Source: Cotesia glomerata | Taxonomy: Eukaryota > Arthropoda > Insecta > Hymenoptera > Braconidae | NCBI RefSeq assembly: GCF_020080835.1 | Contig: NC_058158.1 | Location: forward strand, 30,956,305-31,020,304 | Length of the DNA stretch: 64,000 nucleotides | Direction: 5' to 3' | Shown: positions 39,359 to 54,408 of the stretch, piece by piece | Numbering within the stretch: the first letter of the stretch is position 1 | Layout: each line of letters opens with the position of its first letter | Translations under genes and position numbers: made by a program | The notes under the pieces: model-generated | What the model was told of the DNA's origin: nothing | The model's input: only the letters and a program-made list of their open reading frames with translations | The model's database searches: none

Positions 39359-42300
39359 TACTACGACCAACGTTTAGATTATATTACACACTAGACGGAA
39401 ATTACTAGAATATTCCAAGCTGGACAGTCTATACCTCCAGTTACTGCTCCGGCTGCTACTGCTATTATCGCAGGGTATAATGATGCATAATCTATATGAG
39501 TGACAGCGGAACAACTAAAACTGGTGTTAAGTGCGACTGCTGAAGACTGCCTTTGCAAGGGTTTAACCATTGGATAATTTACACCGTTGAGCTCCACCAA
39601 TCGCAGTTGCAGTCGTACTGATGGATAGGAGATATATATGCTAGCTTTCACTCACTTTGACTTGAACTTGTCTCCATTGATGAAAATTTCAGATAAAATC
39701 AAATTCCTTTTCATATAGTTTGTGTCTTTTGTCTATTCTACATGATACTCGACTAAGGTTTATATTGTAAAAAAGCTTTCACTCTTTTTTGACGATGAAA
39801 CAAAGAAGAAAGACAAGACCGGTGTTGAAGACCGCGTAGATAACGACAGATGATAGATACATCAAGAAGATAGTTGTTATTCAAGTGAGCTTTCTGGGTA
39901 TTACTGGGTATTATTATATTGTATTATATTGCATTACATTCATGTAATCAGTACTCAAGCCCTTTGAATAGGGAAATTGTGTAGGCAACAAAATATATTT
40001 CATTGGTGAATAGAAACCTTAAGAGTGATCCCTATTCAATTAGCGGATCATTATTAAGCATTTCAGGGAATATGAGTAATCCCACGTGTAATTTCCCAGT
40101 GAAATTAAATCAATTGTCTCGGGGATTAATTTTAAAGCTCCATACGCGCATGAGTGTGGGTAATCTCTGAGAGAATTTCTCGGGATTCTATGTTGGTTTA
40201 CTCCATCGCGATATCTTTCTCTCTTTACACCCTCATTTCTTGCTAGTAATCCACGAGCACGGAAATGTAACATGTGGAAACGGTGAAGCTCAAGATACAA
40301 CGCACTACTTATGCTTACTGTACTCCATTGCTTATAGTATTGTAGGCTCCAGGCAACGAGTTTGCTAATAGTATCTTAATTAATTAAGCCGTTGTCTAGA
40401 TCCAGATCTTTGCTGTCACATCCAGAAGCTTTTCAGCCTGCATCATTGATTCCCAACACCACCCACGCCGAGTTTCATTATAATCTCCTGAACAGCTGTA
40501 TCTAGACTGTAGCTAGCTAGACATTAGTGCTGCATCTTTATCCTTATCTCTAATAGAATGTGTTGTAATTCCAGCTACAGATTATTCCAATTAAATAATA
40601 ACACACTCGAGTAGTTAGTGCCTAATCGAATTTACTTGCGATACAAATTATTCTCTGTTATTAAAATGCCATTTTATTAAAAGATTCTTTTAAAATTATT
40701 AATTTACAAGGATTAAGTTATAAGCCGATCGAAATTAAAAGAATTTAATTACTGCTTTTAGTTGGCTCATTATACGAATAATGCGGATCTACTTTTTAAT
40801 GCTATTTTATTCTATTTAATCTAAATGATATTTATTGTTAAAGTTTTAATGTTTTAAAAGCTGTTTGTTAATAAATTATGGACGTTACTTATCCGGAGAA
40901 ATAAATAAAAAGTTTTCGTCTATTAATCAACATCGAATGGTAATTTACAGCAGGTGAGTGAGTTATTTATTATTTTTTATTAAAAAATAAAAATACTCCA
41001 ACTGAGAAAAAGCTATTCCACCTTATGCTGTACATAAATAACCGAATTACGAATTGCCGGAGTTGAGTTTTGTTAAAAAGTAAAAAAAAATAAACGAACG
41101 ATTGTAATCGGGTCAATCGGGTGTATATTACACGGCAAGCTCAGCTCGCGGAAGTACAAACTGTACCAAAAAATATAACTACACTTTTCGAACTAAAATT
41201 TATCGGCACTAGACTTTTACACTCTACTCTGTGTCCCATCGCAAGTTTTCCAGCTTGTGTACACAAATAACAACAGATGAATGTGGAACGGGTTCTATTC
41301 CATTGCAATCTTATTACGCTTTCGTCTTTGGACGTAACATTACGACGCCGTGAATTCTCGTTTGCACGACATTCTTCACTTGACAGCGTTCAAGTCCTCT
41401 ATAATCATACGCCATGGTATTTTAAGTCTGCAGAAAAGTTGTCTCATCTTATCGTTTCGACCTGTAAATTCTTGCTATATTTTTTTTTCACTTTTGTTTT
41501 TATTTTCACGTGGCTACTTTTTCTTTTTTTTTTCTTTTATGCTGTACTGAATCTTGTCTTGACAAAATCAAGCGAAGCAAATCCGAGAAATAAATAATAA
41601 TGATTAAAATAAAATGAAAAGAATGAAGCGGAAGAAGAAACAAAAGAATAAAAAAGTCGATGAGATTTTTGTACGTGATCTTTCGACAATGTCGACAAAG
41701 GTTACCAAGAAAAATTTTAGGTTAAATCGACACCCCATTCCATTGTGTAAGAGTTTCTTGGCAACAGACAGTAAAGTGTGTAAGCGCCGCAACGGCAGTA
41801 CCAGTTTAAAGCAAGAAGGTGATGCTGATGCTGATGGTGAAAGAAGAAATAAAAGACTTGACGGAAGGAAAAGAAGAGAAGTAGTATTAGGCAAAGAGTC
41901 AAAAATAAAATGGTATTCTCAACTCGTTCTTATTCCTCGTGCCTTCGATCAACAAGCCTGTCTGGTCCGGACTTTTCTCTTATATTACTGTTCAACCGTG
42001 GATGGTGTTTCCAATGCGCTAGGCGTAAATGAAAATTCACCAATTCAACAGTGGATTTAGTAGACGCGAAACAAACAACCCGACACCATCGGCATGTCTA
42101 ACAGCAAATGAGAGAGAGAAAATAACTCGGTATTGTAAAGTAAATGTAACTCTGTCTATCTATCTATCTATATGTTGTTGGAAGTTGAAGATAAAATACA
42201 AAAGTAGGAGTAAAGCTTGCTCGGAAAAAAAGGTAAAAGAGTTAAATTGACTCAACCCGTCATGTTTTCTCCTCAGTATCTTGAGGCTTTTAGACACGTT

Positions 42301-45300
42301 TCATGTGTTTGCTTAACGAGGTACGCATCCTTAATACCATCAAGTTAATGATTATTGAAACGGGCAGGTATTGTGTGGGAAAAACGTTTTACGGATGAAT
42401 GTGTATGCTCAGAAAATTTAATAACTGGTAACTAATAAAACGGAAAGCGGTGTAAGTTAAAAGTAATGAAGGAGTTTGTAATAAATATGAAAAGTGTATT
42501 TACAAACATGTGGTTTTTATAATACATGTAGATGGGTATATACAGACTTTAGTGCTCACAGACGCATTGAAAAGCCGAGCTGGTATGCCCGACACGGTAA
42601 TTCGTGTGCATCCAATTGGACATTATAGTGAAAACATCTCCGCGTGTACATTTTCCATTTAAAACTCAAATATTTGGTAATGAATATCGTGGTTTGATGA
42701 GCACCAGGTCGAAACTATACTACCGGTAATTGCAACACCACCGAGGCCAGAGTCAGACCCATAGAGCTTTCATATTCCAGATTGGAAATATCCCTCAACG
42801 AATAACGTTGATGTACTGTTGGTACGATCGCGGTTATTTAGCTTCACAAAATCTACACTTTGTATATAATATCATTTTATATCATATCATATTTCTTTTA
42901 TTTCATTTGATTTCAATTTATATTTTTAATTTATACCTATAAAAATGAATAAAAAAAACCCTTTCGTGTCTTTCAAATTTATCTAGTGATATGATATGAT
43001 GTTAAATTTAAATTTTAATATTCTGATTTAATAATCCCGCGATTGAAGATTATTTTAATGAAATTTGATCAAAAGGGCAAACAATAAACTTCAATTTGAA
43101 ACATTACCAAGATAAACATTTACACGAAACTATCGATCGATGAGTTAAACCACGACAAAATGTTTTTATTTTATTTTTAAAATTATTTAAAGGTGGATTG
43201 ATAATAATTAAATGTTTTAGGGCTTTGGGGAGTTTCCTTGAGAATCTGTGAGTTTAATTTGAGGGTAAAGAGAATAATAAAGAGTGAGAAAGAGATAAAC
43301 CCCATAGAAAAAAAGAGAAAGAGAAAGATAGGAAGAATGAATGTAGGGAGAGATCGTCTAGGCAATTTGTCAATCCGAGCCATCGCGTCTGGTCGCCCGG
43401 GAGCGCTTTAATCGACGATCATTTATCCGCGAAGCGCCATCCTCTTTTAAAACCTCTTTTTTCAACTTTTTGTTGGTTTTGTTTCAGCATTTTTTTTCTT
43501 TCTTTTTTTTTTTCCACTATTCAGGTAACAAACGTAGGTGCCATGACAAAGAGCTGAATTTCCAGCAGTGTGTAACATTAAGCTTTGTCTGATCAGATTG
43601 ACCATTTCAATGGGATTTTCTTAATCATAGACCAGCAGGCACGTCTCAAAAGGAGGGACTAGTTTTGTTTTATTTAACGGTGCAAGTAAGACCGATAATA
43701 ATGTAGCTTATTATTGAGCAAGTGGTTTTCTGGATGATGCGGGAGCAGGAAGCAGATTGAAGATTACCTAGAAGAAGGAAGGGTTGAATTAAGGGTAAGT
43801 CTGAAAGAAGGAGAGAGAAAGGTGACTGTAGACACGATCGTAGTAGTCGCAGTATGTCTACGAGTTTGAAACGTTGCTCTTTACTGGCATGAAACGATGT
43901 GGAAGACTTTCGTAGAGCAAACAGGCGGCATATTGCCTCGGAAAACTATAAGACCTTCCTACGACGTTTTTAATAACGTTCTTACGTGACTTGTACCAAG
44001 TGTACCTTCCTTCCTTTTTCCTTATTCTCGGTTCTTCTACTTAAACTTCTATACTTGGACTATGCCTCTGCTGCTATTGCTGGTGCTACTGCTCTACGCT
44101 TCCACTATCAGGGGTCTTGAAGGCCCGGGATAAAGAATCCTCAGGACGACAAACTCTCTCATAAAAGAACTATGTAAGCAGGACGAAATGAAATTTCCGT
44201 GTGATTGAACACGGGAATTTAAAAGACGAAAGTAAACCCAATACACATACATTTTCAGTTATAGTAATGGTAATAATAATAATAATTTATTATCATTATC
44301 AATAAAAGATAAAGAAGAGAAAAATGTATAGCATGGATGGATGAGAAATTGACTTTCATTGATATGAAAGTAGTTGTCAACTAACAGCAGATGATGCTAA
44401 TTACCGTAGCATTGTTTGCACCGAGATATCTAGATCGACAGGATGATGAGCTGATGCGTTCAAAGGGTTTGTGTACACAAACACTCGCACACACACTGAT
44501 CTACGAGAAATAGGAGATACAACGACCTAATTGGAGAGAGTACCTAGGATTCAATGGGATCGATGCGAACATTGTTAGACACCGGGAAACGTCTATTCAG
44601 TTGACAGTTATCGCCTGAAACGTTCGCTACTCTTCTCAGTGAGTATATATGCACTCGTTCACTATACACTATGGACTATACTGCTTTACATTACATTATA
44701 TGGGTATAAAATTTTGCGATCAATTTCAAATTGGACAGGAGAGTCGAGAATACTCGAGAGAATCCTCTCGGCCAGGATCCCAAGGCGTTACCTTACTACG
44801 AAAAATCGACTCTGAATACCCCTTAATGGCCCCTCGACATATTCCAACTGCCCGGGTCCAAGTGTACCACACCCTTGGGCACTATCTTCTCCCAGAAACT
44901 CGTAAAAGCCCCATCCGTTTGACTTACGTCCTGGTCCGAGTCTTCGTTCTTGTCCGTTCGTTATTTCGATCCTTGTTACCGTACTATCCTCAATGCTCTC
45001 CAGTTTTACCACCTCAGTTCCTTATATTTAATAGTACAATGGATAAATTTTCTTGCATAAATGCGTTACACTGTCTGTAAGGAAATTGTTTTTGTAATAC
45101 TGACTTATATACGGACTTTTTGATTGTTTGTGGACCATTAAACTGGATCATTAATTGTACTGTAAAATCACGTCCACTATTGTTTGTTCGGTGAAAATAA
45201 ACAGCTAAGACGGATTTGAATATTTTAATGTCGATTCACGTAGAGTTATGACGCTGTATGCTATTCTATATTCTATTCAGCAAGAATAAAAGATACATTT

Positions 45301-45477
45301 AAAATCTTTTAGAGAAGTGATATCTCTACGTGCAAGTATCAGCCGGGATTTCTCGTGTGGATATGCTGGATGAAGGAGAAATAGCAACTTATGGGTATGG
45401 CATAGTGGGATGAAGCGTAATGCGATCATACTCCAACTGAAGTTACCGATAGAAACAAAGGACTCGCTTGAGAGAGG
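39359..45477. other. Noncoding region, no gene recognised
   Basis: The longest plus-strand frame in the window (148 residues, 41614-42060) lies here. It is Lys/Arg-rich at the start and has no recognised domain, signal or homologue, so I do not call it a gene. The 143-residue frame at 44649-45080 is likewise unrecognised. A TCTA tetranucleotide repeat lies near 42156-42172. The remainder is AT-rich. Confidence 0.45.
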
Positions 45478-45500
45478 GAGAGAGAGAGAGAGAGAGAGAG
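45478..45500. repeat. (GA)n microsatellite
   Basis: A near-pure GA dinucleotide run of about 23 bp that gives an Arg-Glu repeat in the overlapping frame. Confidence 0.9.
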
Positions 45501-46847
45501 CTGTGAGCGAACCAGGCAAAGTTTTAGTGAAACGTGCGCCAAAAGCAAATCATCCAGCTACCTCGTGTTTTCTCAAACTTGCTGCTTTCATCTCTATCTA
45601 TACCTATAGCTCTGTCTTTATCCTTAAAACTTTTTATTTTTACTTTCAAATTCAACGTCTTCAATTTGTTATTCCACGGACGATTTAATTTCAATACCCA
45701 TGCCGATACAACCGACATCTATTGTTTATGGTATAGTAGAAACAAAGTTTATTATTCAAATAGTTAATGGCTATGCTAATGTCAGTTTGTATAATTATCT
45801 TGTTTTTCAAAAGCACCTTAACAATTAGAAAAGCCAAATTATTTGTGAAACAAGAAATACCGGTTGTAAAATAGCATTTAATGAGATGAATCAAAGTCTC
45901 AGAGGCGTACAAAATGCAAGCTAAATAAAATAATCCTGTATTGTGTGAGCTCTTGTTTCGTTGTTATTACTCGGTGTTAAATTAATGCTAAAAAACAAGA
46001 GTTTAAATAAAAATAAAGATAAAAGTAAAATGTTAGGTCGGCTACTCATTATGTAACCTGGTGTAGTGTTTGTACGTTTAAATTTGGCTACATTCTTTCA
46101 AACATTTATATTCGTTGTATTTATTTCTCTCTTTAACGCAATCTCCGTTTTCTTTACTACTACCATCACCAAAAACAGAGCCACGCATACACTGGAGCAA
46201 CAACTAATCTGTATGTACATAAAACTCATACCCAAAGAGTTGTAATTCGAAAGTACTGGTCTCTTGAATCTGTGTGCCTAACGCTTTGCCTTTTCATCCC
46301 GTTTTGTGTCGCATTCCCTACTAATTATTTTAATTAATCTCACGCTCGGTGGCACTGCCACGTCGTTAAATAGCCCGCATACCGATGATTCGCCACTACA
46401 ATTTCGAGTACTCTTGTCGGTCTCTTCTTCACGGAAATTGCTCCCAAACGAAATGAAAGTAATTGATGTGTTATTAATTATAATTATAATTCTGATTTTT
46501 CAAATTCAATAATATCTTTTTTTCTACTAAATAAATTTGTTCTTTTACTATTAAAAATAAAAACTCGACTTTTGTTTCAATGTAAACTTTTTACATAGTG
46601 ATTCTTGTCTACAATTTTGACTATAAACTGTACGACGTACGTGCTCAAGACGAAAATTTTCAGACATTCATTCCAATTCAGCACGTTTTTCCTCCTTACA
46701 AAAAAGATAAAAAACAGTGGCCCGAGAGAGAAAAGAGGAAGAAAAAGCCTATCGTATCTTCTGCACTGAGGGATTTCAACAATTTATCGAGTATTTCTCT
46801 CGTCTGAACCACCGCAATGAGGCTATGGAATTTTTCGCGAGGGAGCG

Positions 46848-46872
46848 AAAAAAAAAAAAAAAAAAAAAAAAA
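46848..46872. repeat. A25 homopolymer
   Basis: Twenty-five consecutive A residues. No retroposed gene or SINE body is recognisable directly upstream, so it is probably a plain homopolymer. Confidence 0.95.
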
Positions 46873-48398
46873 GAATAAATGTGGCGAGCATGAAAACCGC
46901 AGGTGAATTAAATCGATTGAAATCCTATTATTTACGTCGGCTGTATACTGAGTCTTGATAAATGGGCCAAGCCTAATGGAATACTAATAGAGAGTGTGTA
47001 TTAAAATAGTAATAATAACAGTATAATGATAAATAAGTATTATGTTATTTATGTATTTATTTATTTATCTATATATCTACCGAAAGTTTTATTATCTTTT
47101 AAAGAAGCTGGATCGACAGAGCTCCAATGATGACAAGGCTTACTAACTTTAGATTCTCAAGACTGTGAAACTTTTCAAGACACTTTGAAGCTTTGAGGCT
47201 GACGTAGTATACTACAATATGGCAGAGTCTGGAGTTGGTTCATCGCATCTTAAAGACTACTTTAGTATTAGGGCTAGAATTCTTTCACATGACACACACA
47301 CAAGCTTTTGCACAAGCAAACTGCTAGCTATTTTGTAACAAATAAAATTTGTTGTGCTATTTTCACTTGGGAGGGTGCTAACAGAGTATCTATAGACACT
47401 CAGACATAAAAAAAGTAATAAAACGGGTGTAAGTAAAAGAGCTTGTACAGTAAGTGATGGTTATCGCGCATAACATTTTATGTTTACATGGAAATGTGGA
47501 AGCTTAAGATATGAAAGAGACACAATAGTCAAAGACCAATAAATTCAACACCTATCACGATGTAATGCCACGAAAAAAGGATAAGATGACAAGAAAAACC
47601 ATTTATATTATTATATGAAAACTTTTTAAAGCATTTACTTTTTTAGCTTTTTGTAATAAAAGACACGAATGAAAATAAGCATTCACGATATCACAAAATA
47701 TTTAACGAACATGTACAATGCTTATCTTTTTTTTTTTTATTACCGCTGATGATAAGCTTCAGGTTTGCCCTACAGCAACTGAATATAATAAACAAGGCTT
47801 AATAATATATCGTGTAAGACCCAAAAATAAATTACGGAAGGTTTGTGCGAAAAAGAACTAAAAAGAAAAAAATAATAGCAACCAGAGTTAGTTCTTAATT
47901 TAATTTTTTCAGGCGCTCATCTCCGACGATAATTAAGAAAACATAAACTCGAGCATCCTGTCCCTGAATAGTTCCTCGGTGCGTTTTTGCGGTAAGAAAA
48001 ATACGTTTGTTATACGAAAAAAACTCAAAAGTTAAAATAATAAAAACAAAACTATAAGTTGTTGTAGCAGTAGCACAGTCTGCCGGCTGTAGAGTGAGCA
48101 TAGCGATTACGAAGACTATAATGTCTCGTTATACGTCGGGGCTTATAATTCGTACCGCAATTCCATTTTACCAGTTTAGTGTAGTCTGCTACCGGGGTTG
48201 GCGAGTAGTCTTTTGGTATAGTAAAAAGCGCGTGTGTATGCACTGAGTATACAAAGAAAGGCAAAAAGAGAGTAGAGATAGAGGGATAAAATTAAACCAA
48301 AAAATGGTAAAAATAAAAATAAGTAAACCTCGAGGAAAAAATGCATATGGCCTGGTTACGGATGCCCAGAATGTCAGTTGTGGCATCTACAATAGTAC

Positions 48399-48426
48399 AC
48401 AACAACAACAACAACAACAACAACAA
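48399..48426. repeat. (CAA)n microsatellite
   Basis: About nine uninterrupted CAA/ACA triplets, followed by a short GTACAAGTAC near-repeat. Confidence 0.95.
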
Positions 48427-49069
48427 GTACAAGTACTACAGTAGATATTCAGTGCCAGATGCTCTCGCGGTATAAACGAACCTGAGATGAGAGAAGCAAA
48501 TGAGTTTTTATTTATACTCTACTTTCACGAGGAATTATCTGCTTATCGTCCATCCAAATAATTTATACTGAAATTGTAATATAATATTGTGTTCTCTACT
48601 GTTTTCTCTACCTATTATTTTATTGTATCATTTTTTTTTTTGCATTATTATCTCGAATGTATAGTAGTAAATTAATTTAAAGAAACATTTATTCCATGCA
48701 TACGTGATGCAAGTATCAAATTATGATAATAATTTAAAGTTTAAATTGACTTACGACATTGGAGCAAGTAATGTGAGCGCAGTATGGAAATTTATGGCAT
48801 CGAGTCGGGTCAATACGAATCGATGAGATCAGAATTTGAAATCTTACCTGAAACATAAATAATAAGAAAAGAGGTCAATAAAAATTGTATTTGAGTGTAA
48901 AATGTATGGAAATAAGTCTAGCTTATAATATGTAGTTCAGTAGTAATATCATGAGGTATTATATTGGGATTAAAAAGTATGTAAATATATAGATATGCAT
49001 ATGTATCACGAATAGAAGCAGCATGAAAGATAAATGAAATAGACAAGGAAAGGTGACACGAGACGTCCT

Positions 49070-49260
49070 ACTGACCCGTTGGACTGACGCCGGCATCGAC
49101 GCCTGTGACCGGCCTTTTCCGGTTTTTTAATATATAGGTGGAGCCACTACTCGCTCGGATAACGCCGCGAAATGACTCGGAAACGTAGTGCTTACCGTTC
49201 GTCAGGGTCTATTACGCCCATTAGCTTCTTTAATCTCGGGCAAATTACTAAAAATCCGAG
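49070..49260. promoter_or_regulatory. GC-richer noncoding block, possible regulatory element
   Basis: A compact, non-repetitive, CpG-containing block in an AT-rich neighbourhood, with TTTTCCGGTTTTTTAATATA near 49108 and no long frame. It stands out by composition only. A conserved regulatory element is one explanation; an unannotated short exon is another. Confidence 0.15.
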
Positions 49261-52200
49261 GAAATAATGATAATTTATCAGGGAAACAAACAAGGAAGAA
49301 AAGTAAACACTGGTCTCGGGTTCGCTGAGCAACTGCTATTCCATAAAAAATATAATAAAACAAATAAAAGCGTGTTATTAAAATATTTGTCTGCTGGTAA
49401 AGAGTTTATCAGAGTATTTGAATTAGTGCAAAGCTCTTCTTTTGATGTAGACAGATAAAAAATGTGAAGACGGAATAAAAAATAGAGAATGAATCTGTGG
49501 ATACAGAGTAAAAAGTAAGCTCAGCAATTAGGCAGAACCCGTACATGTTTTTAATGGAGAACATTGGAAATTAGTTGAAGGGAGGTAGATAAAAAAGAAA
49601 AACAAAGGTTGCGTGAAGCCAAAAATTACGAGATACACTAGTATAACACAAACAACAAACCCGGGCTATCACGAAATTATACTGTTATATAATCGTGTGT
49701 GGGTTGTACGGAGTTTAAATTTAAAACTGAGCCTTCTACCTGACTGGAGACAGTGGTTTATCCCTAAAGCTACACGGCAGGCACATCACCTAGTGTACGG
49801 AAGATAATATACAAGAGAGCTCATGAAAAAAGAATGGCCGGATAAAAGAGCCAAAGAGAAAGATAAAGAGATGTGTCTGTTTGTTGCCGAGGGAACTGAG
49901 TCGAGAGCAGAGAAAAGGGAAAAGAGGACCGTGAGAGAAGCTTAAAAAGTAATTACCGCTGAAGAGCGACTGCTGGTTAAAAATTGGCGTACATAAAAAG
50001 TTTTCTAATTTCAGAAGCCAAGGGGACCAGCCAGTGAGTGAGCAAGCGAGAAAACACAACTCGATGTCGATGTCTATCTTTCTCGATCATCTCTCGGTTT
50101 TCTTCTTGTATTAGAGCTAGTTGGGCGTAGACTTACACGCTAGTACATTGTACTATCAAGTTGTCGAGAGGTTTGAGCGATCCTCGTGATCCTCATCTCG
50201 GCGGTACTCTCTATCTCTTCCCTGAATGCTGTTCCTTATACTTATACTCTACTCGACTTTATTCGATGTTTGGAAATTGAAGAATAAAAGTTTTTAGAAA
50301 TGAAAAGAAAAAAAAATGCCGAGTTGTGGATTTTTATTTTTCAGATAATTGAATATAATAATTTCAATAGCCATAGTTATTAGGAGGCATAATGTACAAT
50401 GCATAATGCTGGTAGATATTTGCGTAAGTATCATATTTAATATGAAATATGTTAGTAAATGAACAAAGAGAAAACTCGTATCAGAAAGTGGAAGTATATA
50501 GATACACACTAAAGCTTGTCAGTAATTAAACATTAAAATTTAATGAGACATTACTGGATATGAATATCATAATGCCTTTCGGTGAAGACAAAAGATGTAA
50601 ATGCACTACAAACTAGGTATTTAATAGCTGAATAGAGGATAGAATCAGAGAATCGCATTAATAGACATGAAATATACAGGGTAATAGTGAGTAAGCGTAG
50701 CTGAGAAGAAGATTTTGTAGAGGGTTTAAAATTTAGTTCCCTCATTTCTTTTCTTGAGTCACCGTTAAATTCACAGCGAGCTAAATCCGGCGCGTCATTA
50801 AGCACGTTGTTTCATAATTCAACCGACACACTACACCGAGTAACATACACTAGTCAGATCTCTCGACTAACTTTCCCCCTTTATTCCTTTCTCTTTAATT
50901 TTTTCATCTCTATTATCTCGTTTCTTTCTCTTTCTTCTTTACTCTCGACTTTAATTCTCTGCCGTCATATCATCCACCCGCTCACCCTGTTCTATGTACT
51001 AGGTACTATGCTCTTTTTCCTCCTCTGTTAGCTACGTCCTCATAATTTTCTTTTTATTCCCGACAACCAGCTCTTCATTTGGTGGTTCCTGAAGCTTGAA
51101 GACTGCGACGTTACCAACGATGGCTAAATGCTGTCACACTGTATATATATTTCAAAGTTTTTGCGCTCACTACTTCCACAACTAAATTGGATTAAGCTAC
51201 GGGATTCGCAATTCTCATCCTTCTCATTTTGTCGTCGCTGTAGTGCGATTTTACGACAATTCCAAAGAGAATAACAAGGCTATGAAGACGTGCGGCGATT
51301 AATGCAAAGACGCGGAAGCTTCACAGAAATTATTTTAGCAACGTTATTCCCATTTGCTGGTCCACGAAGTTACAACTTGAGAGTCAAAAGATGATGCACT
51401 GGAGTCCATTAAGAACAAGTTGGGACGCCTCATCAGAAAGTCGTTAGTCTATCCCACTTGTACTATTAATTTATACGCATAAATGTACACCACTCGACTC
51501 TTATTGCTCTCTCAAGAATTAAAGTGGAATCATCACTCATACACAGAAATATATAAAATTTATCAACAAGAACAGATTGATTTAGCTTCTTAAATTCTTA
51601 CTTTAATAATCAAAATTTTTTTCTACTTGAGTTTCCTTCTTCTTTATAACAGCTATACCGTCATTATAAATAATAAACTGTCATTGTCATGCTAGTCATA
51701 TCAGACTACGTGATTGTCGATACAAATTCGACACGATTGACTATAACATGACGCATCAGGAAGTTGTAATCTTTCGACATAGCTGAGAAAAGAGGAATAA
51801 AAATAATAATTCACACATTTATCTTTCTCAGAAGTTAAACCCGTGTTCAATTTGCGTATCTATTCTAATGGCTTACAGCTACCAAACGTAGCCTCTGGAA
51901 CGTCACACAAGAGGTCTAACAAGTCGTGAACAATGGATTGAGAATTGAAATGGTTAAAGTGGATTTAAGAGCTCAAAGAAGAAAATAAATGGGGGAATTT
52001 GAGAGAAGAGTTTAAGATTATGATAGGCAAATCTGGAGACGATAGAGAAATAAAGGTGAAGCAGTCTTTAATGCTCTGAGGCATTGTAATCTAAAGTACA
52101 CCAATACATTTATCCGAGTCCATATGCAAGGATGTACAGATGTGTAGGTATATAGATGTTGAGCAACCGAAGTAAATTTTCAACGTAAATTTCAGCAGAT

Positions 52201-54388
52201 TCAACCCCTAATTAACCGACTATCAGAGCCACTCACGGTTGACAGGTTCGTGAAGCGGGGTTAGCGGTAACCGTTCCTCGGGATCGTTTGATGTTGGCGA
52301 AAGAGCAAAGTCTCCAGTAGTACTAGTACAGCACTAACACCAGCCAGATAAGGAGCGATCATGTAGGAGCAATATAAGGGAAAGTACTCGAGAGTAGAAA
52401 AGAGACAGATGAATTATATACTCGGTGAACTGAACTTTGCTGACGTTAGAGAGAACTGATAGAGAGAACTGTACTACATCTGTATGCTTGGTGGATGCTA
52501 AGTAACTAATGTATCCATTGGCAACATACACACTATTTACTTTTCAGTCATAATCGGTAATCTAAGTATAAGCTCGTGGATCTCTGCAGTATGTTCTGCT
52601 GTGCTATATTACGAGCTGATGGAGTAGGATGATAAGCATCATCCACCAGCCAGCTGGTTACACTATATGTAGCTTCATTCGCAAGTATAATCCTTCAGGA
52701 AGTTAGGGTATCACGTACGATGGAACGTTAAACGGAATATCACACGAGTGACGTGAAAGCGACGTTGTAAATGAGAAGGCCCAAGATTATATGACTATCA
52801 TTCAACGTTTTCTATAGACAAGGTATCATAAAGATCTCAGATTACCCATTTTTCACAGACAACTCTAGCTCTAACTTCCATGTTAGTTTGTATATGCTGA
52901 TGATTACTGGTACTTTTGTTGTTTTGTTGATGTTGTTGGTAATGCAGCTGCAGTTGCTATTTTAAAAGTTGTATATTGTACAGTATTTCAAGGAGGATAA
53001 ACAAAGCTGTAAAGTTGAATAACTGACGACTCACTGGCGCTCGTCGCATGCTTCCTGCCTTTTCTGGCATAACGCAAACCAAGTGTATTCATTTTATCTA
53101 CTCTTTCCAGTTATGAATTCGGTAATACACCGACTAGAAGTTTGTATGGGGAGTGATGAAGTGTAACTTCAACAGTTACACTCGACAAACTTATTACTTC
53201 TGTTTCCCAATATTAAATGTTCAGTTTCGGTGGATGTTTTTTTTTTTTTAACTGATGGAAATATAAGTTATTGGTTTTATCCAACTTCTTAGGTTATACA
53301 TAAAAGTGTTTTATGTTCTAGAGTCGATACACCTTGTTTTCACTCATCAGTCTTTTAAATTAGATTATCGGGAAAATTTTTAAATCAAGAAACAGTCGCT
53401 ATTTTACGATTTTGGCAAAAGCTGATAGATCAATTTTTTAAATATACTTTATTGAAAATGTTCTTGATAAAATTTGATTTATGCTGGGGATTTTGCATTT
53501 AATATATTATAAACCAAGACATTGTAAGTATTCAAATTAAAGATTACTAAAGTGATTTCAATATAACTGTTATATTTGAATTTAAATTATGTGAAATAAC
53601 GTTTAATATCAATGTCACGCCATTAGTTTAAAATTCTGGTACAATATTATACAATATAGAAATCGAGAGTCATAAATTTTTGAGTGTAGGTTAAAATTAT
53701 TATTAATTTCAATTGAAGCTCCAAAAAAATCAAACAATATTTTATCGAGGTTTACTGAAGGATATTTTAATAAAGATATATGATCTCAGCTTGTCGCAAT
53801 AAATTCATTGACCAAACATTCGTATAATAAATTTTAATACTCAAGTCAATTCGATTTATATTACATAAGTTATCGGGTTTGTCAACTGATATCGATTTCA
53901 AAAAGTTTCCATAAATCAAAAACGGGAGTAAAATTGAAATAAAAATAAACTTTTCGTAAAAATAATTTTTGCTACGCTGTTAATTCAATCCCAAATTGGT
54001 AATTGTGAATTAAATTTTTAAAACTTTCATTTAATATCAAACTACTGGGTACTGTTAACTAAATTCCATTAATTTTTTTGATTTGATTTTTAGATAAATT
54101 TTACTAACGGAAGTATTAAACATCATTTTATTATTAATATTCTATTACAACAAAAAATAGCCCAAAGCTCTGAATTTATGATCTTGAAATAGCCAGCTTA
54201 GTTACGTTGGCATTGTTCTTATACCTGAAAATTTAATTCACAATTACCGGCCTCTATAATTCACTATTACTATCAACAAACATTCTCGTACAACTTCTTG
54301 TCTTACTAAGAATCGTTTTCTTGAAACTCGAAGGTGTTACATATTCATTAAAGAAATTAGCTAACCAAAAATTGAGTTGAGTTTAAAT

Positions 54389-54408
54389 AAAAAAAAAAAA
54401 AAAAAAAA
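54389..54408. repeat. A20 homopolymer
   Basis: Twenty consecutive A residues with no recognisable retroposed sequence attached. Confidence 0.95.

Noticed and set aside
41614..42060. 148-residue plus-strand frame with a Lys/Arg-rich start
   Set aside because: No recognised domain and no clear splice or promoter context. A weak candidate for a lineage-specific gene, but nothing positive supports it.
44649..45080. 143-residue plus-strand frame
   Set aside because: Mixed composition without motifs; overlapped by an antisense frame, as expected by chance.
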